Source: Candidatus Endonucleibacter bathymodioli
Lineage (GTDB): Bacteria > Pseudomonadota > Gammaproteobacteria > Pseudomonadales > Endozoicomonadaceae
Direction of reading: 5' to 3'
DNA length: 64,000 nucleotides
NCBI GenBank assembly: GCA_030674915.1
Contig: JASXSV010000002.1
Location: forward strand, 124,001-188,000
Below the pieces are notes generated by a model. That model had not been told where the DNA came from and searched no databases. It saw nothing but the letters and a program-made list of their open reading frames with translations. Made by a program: the position numbers and the translations under genes. This document shows positions 9,801 through 18,800 of the stretch, piece by piece (the stretch's first letter is position 1; every line of letters starts with the position of its first letter).

Positions 9801-12800
9801 TTAATTCCGTCAACGATGGGCCTGTCGCAGTAGATGATACGCGCAGCAATGAAGGTCTTATTGGAGTAATGGGTGCAAATTCAGATAATGGTGTTGTGGT
9901 GAGCGCATCAGGAGAGGTTAATAATAATTATTCGGCCTATAAGGCAGTTGATGGAGTGAATGCAGATCTTTCAAACAATATAAATAGTTGGGCCGCAAGT
10001 AGTAGTGATGGTAGTGCTTGGTACCAAATTGATTTGGGCGAGGCGACCACGCTTTATCAATATGATTTAAAAGCAATTACAAATAATGAGATAGGAAGAG
10101 AGCCTAAAGATTGGGAATTCCAAGGAAGTAATGACGGAATCACGTGGACACTTATTGACTCTCGTGCCGAGGTAAATAATTGGGGGTCTAGTGAAATAAA
10201 AACATTTAAGCTTGACGACCCTGAAACATTTAGATATTTCCGTTTTGATATTTCAGCAAATAATGGAGACTTATCTTTTACAGGCTTTGATGGTTTCCAA
10301 CTTTACACCAAAGAAGCTGTTCCAGAAGATGATGATACATTAATACTTGATGTACTTGGAAATGATAGCGATATTGAAGGTGATACACTATCTATTAGCG
10401 AAGTAGGTGATGTCGTCAATAGCGTAGGCGAAGTCATGGCGACCGCAACCATCGTTCAGGTTGATGGCCGCCCGCAAATCAGCATCACCGCAAATGACAA
10501 TGCAGACTCGTTGGCGCAAGATGAAGTGCAGGAGTTAACATTTACTTACACTATTTCAGATGGTAATGGTGGTTTTGATACTGCAATTGCAAGCTTTAAT
10601 ATTGTTGGGTCAAATGATGCGCCAACACTGACAGTAGAAAGTACAAAAATAGTTGATGAAGATGGTAACACAGCAATTACCTTTAATACTGCAGATATCG
10701 ATGGAGCTGTGACAACAACAGCCACGGCAGAACATGGAGCTGTCATTGTCAATGATGACGGTACAATTTCTTACGAACCAGATGCGGACTATAATGGATC
10801 AGATACTATTACTGTAACAGCAACCGATAACAATGGTGCGATAACGATAAAAACATCTTCCATCACGGTCAATGATGTCAATGACGCCCCTGTCATCGCG
10901 CTCGAAAGTACAAAATCAGTCGATGAAGATGGCACAGCTACCGTGACTTTCGTGACAACCGATGTTGATGGGACACTCACCTCTACTGCAACCGCAGAGT
11001 ACGGAACGACAGTTATTAACGACAATGGCACAATATCTTACACGCCAAATGCAAACTACAATGGAGCCGATACTGTCACAGTTACATCAATCGATGACGA
11101 TGGTGCGGTCACGATTGCGACTTCATCTATCACAGTAAATGACATCAATGATGCACCTACCATTACTGTTGTGGATGCTGTAGAAACTCAAAACCACTCG
11201 CTATCGCTTGATGGTGATGGAGATATGATTACCTTTAACGATGGGCTTATTGATCCCAATAACTTTACCATTAATATCACCATTAACCCAAGTAATCTAA
11301 ATACAGGTGAATGGCAAGGATTTATCGGATTCCAGGATGCAACGCACAGATCACCTTCTATGTGGGTAACGCCAGATAAATCTGGGTTACATTTTGATTC
11401 TTATAGTGCAGATAAAAGCGAGAGAGTTTCTGCAGAAATAGACAATGTGTTTGAAAATGGTACTGCGACCACTGTCACGTGGGTAAAAGATGGAAACGAG
11501 TATCGCATTCATATCAATGGAGATCCTGAGCCGATTTATGTCGTAGAGGCGCCAGATGTTTTACATGTTAACGATACTTATAACATAGGTGGTGTTGATA
11601 ATAACTTCAATGGAAGCATTGATGATGTTCAAATTTATAACTCTGCGCTAACACCTGAAGAGGTGACTAGTGTTTACAATGGAGAAGTGACACAAGCGGA
11701 TAGTCTTGTATTTCAGCTTGATTTTGAAGGTGATACGCCCTTCGAAAATTTAGCGGGTACTGATATTTCATATACGACCGTTGGTAATCCTCAAATTGTT
11801 GAAGAGGGCGTGCGAAACATTGTTGAGGCAGATGAGGATATCCCTACAATAGTCGCAACTGCTGCGGATGTGGATGGTACGTTTTCACTTAGTGAAAGTT
11901 CTGCTGAATTCGGCACACTGAGCATGGATGCAGATGGCAATATTATCTACACTCCTAATGAAAACTATTATGGTTCAGATACTATTAACATTAAAGTAGT
12001 TGATGATGATGGGGCAACGACCGTTACGAAGTTTAATCTTGCGGTAAATAATGTGAATGATGCGCCAATGATCACCGAAGATTTGACTGCAAGCGTCAAT
12101 GAAGACAATGCACTCATTCTTACCCAAGCAGATTTACTTGCAAACGCGAGTGATGTTGAAGGTGATAATTTAACCGCGCTCAATGTGCAGTTATCAGGAT
12201 CAGATGCGACGTTAGTTAATAATGGCGATGGTACTTACACAGTAACGCCGAATGAAAACTTCTTCGGAGAGCTTGATCTAACTTTTGCTATTAGTGATGG
12301 GGCCATCAATATACCAAGCAGTATTGCTTTAACTGTCGTATCTGTCAATGACGCACCTATCATTGGAGTGTCAACTAAAGCGTCATTTAGCCATGACGCA
12401 TGGGTCACGAGTGGTGCGGCTAACATTGTTAATGGAGAAGGGCTACTTGTTGAGGATATTGACACTAGTTTAGGTGGCATGCTCTATGAAGCAAGCTTTA
12501 ATAGTTCTGGCGGGCTGAGAACTAATTTTGACTTCCATATTGATCCAGAAGGTCGAGCAAGTGACGATGTTGGGGATGGAATGGCAGTTGTATTTATGGA
12601 TGGATCAGCTGTCGACGCGAGTAATTTTGTTTTAGGTGGAGCTGGCACAGGATTGGGAGCATCTGGTTTAAGTAGCGATTTTTTAACCATTGGTCTTGAT
12701 GCGTATAAGCATCAATTGGTTGAAATTAGAGGGGCTGATGATGTTTTAATACAAAGCATTGATGTCGAATCATTTGGGGGAATGTCACACGAAACAGACA

Positions 12801-15800
12801 GCAGGGGGTTGCAAGTAGAGATAACCACAGATGGAATGTTAAATATTTCCATGAGCTTTGATGGTGGTACAACCTTTGAAACATTGGTAAGTAATTTAGA
12901 TTTAGAGAGTGTCGGTGTTGTTATTCCTGAGACCGTTAAGCTTGCATATACAGCCGCAACAGGTCGCGCGGTTGCAAATATGTCCATTGCAAATGTAACA
13001 ATCGAATCGATTGACACGTCACTCGCTGGTGCTATTGTTGAAGATACAAGCTATATATTTGTCGAGCAAGATCTGTTGGCTAATGCAAGTGATATTGAGG
13101 GTGACGATTTAAGCGTACAAAATTTAGTATTACTCAACCCTGAAAATGGTACTGTCATCAACAATAATGATGGAACATTTACCTTTACTCCCGCACAAGA
13201 CTTTAATGGTACAGTTCAATTTTCATACGATGTGAGCGATGGCCAAGATAATACACTCGCCCCCAATTTTTCTCTTCAAGTTCATGCCGTTAATGATGCC
13301 CCTGTTATCTCATCAGATGTTCAAATAGTGACCACTGAAGATACGCCACTTGTCATTTCTGAGGCTGACTTACTTGTAAATGCAAGTGATGCAGAAGGTG
13401 ATGAGCTTAGCATTACTGGCGTCAGTGCATCAGCAGATACACACGGAACGGTAGGACTGGTACAGCATAAAGCGATTGTTCTTGATGGTATAGATGACTT
13501 TATTGAAGTAAGTAATATCGTCCCTGATTTGGTGGGGAAAAACAATATTACCTTTAAGGCAACCTTCACGACGACTTCAAGTGATGATGCCGTGAATGAG
13601 AATGTACTATTTGGTATGGCTGATGCAACGGGTGATGACAATGTTATTAGAATTGGCATCTCAAATGGTAGAGTCTATCTCTGCGCAGATAAAGGCGCCG
13701 AGAGGCAAGCTGAATTAGTGGGTTCTGGTCTTAATGATGGTCAACCACACAGATTGAGCGTTACCATGGTCGATGGTCAATCTCCCATTGTTATTGTTGA
13801 TGGCGTAACGCTAGACACTAGCGCATTTCCAAGTTACCCGTTTGAAGTAAATGCGGGAGATCTGGCAACTATTGGTGGTGAGTATGATGGTGTCAATAAC
13901 ATTACAGATAACTTTGATGGCAGTATTTCCGGTATTTCTATTAGCAGCGGCGATAATACGCTTCTTAACTTTGCCACCGTCAATGATAATGTATTGGAAG
14001 ACAGCTCAGGCAATGGTCATGACGGTACATTTATGGGTGGCACAATCGCTATAAGTGATACAAACCTAGAAGTTAAATTTACTCCCGATGAAAACTACAA
14101 TGGTGACGCATCGTTTGAATATACGGTTTCAGATGGTAATGGCGGTCTAGCTACAGGTGTTGCCACAATTGCTGTTAGTGATATTAATGACAGTGCAACG
14201 ATCTCTTTAGAAAGCACGAAATTAGTTGATGAAGATGGCAATGTTAGCATCACCTTCAGCTCTGCAGATGTCGATGGAACAGTTGTTTCAACGATTGCTA
14301 CGGCAGTGCATGGAACCGTTACCGTCAATAATGATGGCACCATATCGTATGCTCCAGATGCTGACTTTAACGGTGCAGATACCATTACCGTAGCGGTAAC
14401 CGATGATGATGGCGCGGTAACCATTGCCACATCATCAATTACCGTTAACGGTATAAATGATGCACCAACACTAACGCTGGAATCTACAAAAACAATTGAT
14501 GAAGATGGCACAGCAACAGTTACTTTTTCAGCAGCAGATGTAGATGGGACATTAACCACGATTGCAATCGCAGGACATGGGACAGTCACCGTCAACAATG
14601 ACGGCACAATATCTTACACCCCAGATGTTGACTTCAATGGAACAGATACTATCACGGTCACTGTAACCGATGACGATGGTTCGGCTGTCATTCAAACCTC
14701 TGTAATCACAATAAATGATGTAAACGATGCCCCATTAATTGCACTTGAGAGTACAAAGTCAGTTGATGAAGATGGTGCTACAACGGTTACCTTCACCCAA
14801 ACTGACCGCGATGGTACGATAGTTTCCACTACTGCAACCGCGGGGCATGGAACTGTTGTCATTAACGACAATGGTACTATTAGCTACACACCTGATGCAA
14901 ACTACAACGGTACAGATACGATTACGGTGACTTCAACCGATGATGATAATGCAGTGATTGTTGAAACTTCAGCGATCACCGTGAATGACATTAATGATGC
15001 ACCCACTTTAACGGTTGAAAGCACAAAAAAAGTTGATGAAGATGGCAGTACAACCATTACATTTGCAAGCGCAGATATTGATGGAACCGTGATAACGACG
15101 GCAACCGCAGAGCATGGGACAGTGACGGTCAATAATGACGGTACTATCTCTTATTCTCCCGATGCAAATTATAGTGGCGCAGATACTATAAAGGTTACTG
15201 CAACTGACGATGATGATTCATCTGTGGTCGCAACGTCATCTATCACAGTTGATGCTGTTGTAGACGCCCCTGTTGTTGAGTTTGATCAGAATTTAGCCTT
15301 TGCAACGGATAACTTTGAAGCTGGCGCTAATGGCTGGAATAGTTCAACAGGCGCAAGTGGTATATTTGGCACAGGAGATATGTTAGGCCCAATAGGATCA
15401 GAAACAATATCAAAAGACTATGCTATTCCAGAGGGGCTTGATGATGTTGTTATTAACTTTACGGTGCACGAGATTAACACATGGGACAATGAAAGCTTTA
15501 CTGTGCTTATTAATGGAGAAGAATATACGTCTGTATTGCTAGCACATGCAGAAAGTGAAGAAAAAGATGTTGGTACTGTAGTACTTGTTGACAGTTCAGG
15601 TAGTGTCGTTGGGAAAGTTGTTCATGGTAGTGATGGTATTGTCTCAGGGTTAGGTCAACGGGGCAATCAAGAATGGAGTCAATCCCATGAGTTTACAATT
15701 AATGTACCTATTCCCGACGGATATGACACCTTAACACTAGGTTTTAAGGCCAACCTGGATTCTCCAGTTGGTGATGAATCATGGGGACTTGATAACGTAA

Positions 15801-18800
15801 TTTTAGCCGCTAGCCCTACGGCATTTGATATTTTAGCTGCGGAAGATGATGCTAACGTAGACTTGAATTTAAGTACTATTTTAGTAGATGCCGATGGAAG
15901 TGAGATACTTCAAGATGTCATTATTTCTAATGTTCCTGATGCAATAACATTGTCTCATGGAATCAATAATGGAGATGGGACATGGACAGTCTCGAGTGAC
16001 GACATATCAAGTTTGAGCATTACCCCTGACGCAAATTTTAACGGTTTAGTCGAGCTGAATGTCACCGCAACGTCTGTAGAGCAAAGCAATGCAGGCAGTG
16101 CAAGTACAACAGAAACGATTAGAGTTTATTTTTCTCCTATTAATGACGTTCCTACTATCACTGCGCCAGTAGATGCAAGTTGCGATGAAGATAATACGAT
16201 TACTCTTACACAAGAAGATTTGCTTGCCAATGCAGTTGATGTTGATGGTGACACCTTAACCGCACTCAATGTCCAAGGTGATAATGTAACGGTTGTTGAT
16301 AATGGAGATGGTACTTTTTCTGTGACACCAAATGAAAACTTAAGTGGAGATTTCTCACTTAGTTTTGATGTAAGTGATGGCATGGATACAGTTTCAAGTA
16401 CTATCGAACTACATGTAACAGCCGTCGCCGACGCACCAACACTTACTGTGCTGAGTAACACTTCAGAAACACTCGTTACCTTTACTGACTCAAACATTAC
16501 AGGAATTGGAGGGTCTGCGAAGCTGGCAGGATGGGAGACAGATAACCCAGATGGTCAGATGGAAGCGAATGATGATGGTGTTTATGGGGTTGAAGATGGT
16601 CGTGGCATGGTTGTTGAGCTTGAGCGAGATGCAGGAGATGCCAGTAATATTTACCAAAATGTCGATGTTCAAGCAGGCGATACTGTCCGCTTGACTTTTG
16701 ATTTAACGGCAAGAGCAGGCGCTGCAGGTGACGATTCTGCAGTGGATGTTATGTTTGAAGGTCAGGTAGTCGAGACCATTGTTCCTGATGTCGATTGGAA
16801 ATCATATACTTACACCTTTACAGCAACTACGGACAGCCCGCGCGTTGAACTTGCTGCAACGTCACAAGACGGATATGGCGCTGTTTTAGATGTTATTAAT
16901 GTGAGTGAACTGATTACAGATATTTTTGAAGATACGGCGGTTGCCGTTAAAATTGATGCTTCTTTAACCGACACCGATGGTTCTGAAAGCCTACAGTCAA
17001 TTCAGATTGTCGATCTCACTGAAGGTGTGGTTCTCAGCGATGGTGTAAACAGTGTTACCGTTGGTGATGAGCAAACCTCTGTTGATATTTTAGGATGGGA
17101 TACAAACAACATTACCATACTTCTACCAGCTAATTTTAATGGTGAGTATGTTGTTAAAGTTGAAGTTATTTCCGTTGAGGCAAATGGTAGTACATCCGTA
17201 TCCACTGCAGAGCAAAGCTTTAGCATTACTCCAGTCAATGATGAACCGGTTATCTCAGGTCCAACAATAGCCAGTGTCGATGAAGATAATACGATTATTC
17301 TTACACAAACAGATTTGCTTGCTAATGCTATTGATGTGGATGGCGATACCTTGGTTGCTTCAAATGTTCAAGTTGATGGAACTGATGCAGTCGTGATCGC
17401 TAATGTGGATGGCACGTTCTCTGTCACTCCGAATCAAGATTTTAACGGTAAATTAGATTTAACCTTTGATGTAAGTGATGGCACAACCACTGTTGCTAGT
17501 ACAGTTGATCTAACTGTGAACTCTGTAAATGATGGACCAGTAGCCCTTGATGATGATGGGTCTGTTGTTGGTAATTTAGTTTTGGGTGGTGCGGATGAAC
17601 TTGTCATAAATTCAGGCTTATCAAATACCAATGGAAAATCCGTTGTTTCTCTGTGGGTAAAAACAGGCTATACCTATGGATCAATCTTTAATATGAATGC
17701 AGCAAGTGGTGGTCATGATAGATCGATTACCATCAACGGCGATGGTAACCTTTCAATGTATACGTGGGAAAGTGGCACTAACTTTGAAACGGTTTCTACC
17801 ACGGGTGTTAATGTTGCGGATGGAGAATGGCATCATGTTGTGTATAGCCTTAATGGCACTAGCTCTCAACTTTATGTTGATGGGAACCTTGCTGCAACAG
17901 GTAATCTTGGTGCATCAGGCTTTAATTGGTCTGATCAAATGGTTTTAGGTCGTGAGGATTTTGCGGGTTCAATAAAAGATCTTAAAACATTCGAAGGATC
18001 TGGTGCGACAAGCGATGAGGTGCAAAGCTTAATGGCAGGCGACACACCGGCAAGTTTGGCGGATAACTTGTTAATAGAAATGGACTTTAGTAGTGATGCA
18101 CCTTACGAAGCCAGTGGCCGAACAACAACACTCGTTGGTAGCCCGGATACGGTTGATGAGCAGATTGACATCACGGTTCAAGATATTGACGTTGCAAGTT
18201 TTGATGTGCTTGCCAATGATTCAGACCTTGAAGGAGATACACTTTCTATTAGCAGTGCTTCAGATGCTACCGACGCAGCAGGTAATGTTCTAGGAGCTGT
18301 TACCATTGTTATGGTGGATGGTAAAGAACAAGTGCAATTCACACCAAACGCTGAGACAAAAGCTTTAGATATTGGCGAAACACTTGACGCTAGGTTCACC
18401 TATATTATTAGTGATGGTAATGGTGGGACTGATACAGCAACAGTAATCTTCAAAATTATAGGTGGCAACGAAGGCCCAATCATATCTGAAGGCATTAGCG
18501 CAAATGTTGATGAAGATGCTAGTATCACACTGACACAAGCTGATTTATTAGCCAATGCTACAGATGCCGATGGAGATACTTTAGTTGCGTCAAACGTGCA
18601 AATAAAGGGCAATGATGCAGAGGTGGTTGACAATGGCGATGGCACCTTTACGGTAACACCAAATGAAGATTTCAATGGGGATGTAAATTTAACTTTTGAT
18701 GTGAGCGATGGCTTAGAGACCGTTTCAAGTACGATTGACTTAACGGTTAATAGCGTTAATGATACGCCAGTTATTACGCTTGAATCTGAAAAAACAGTCG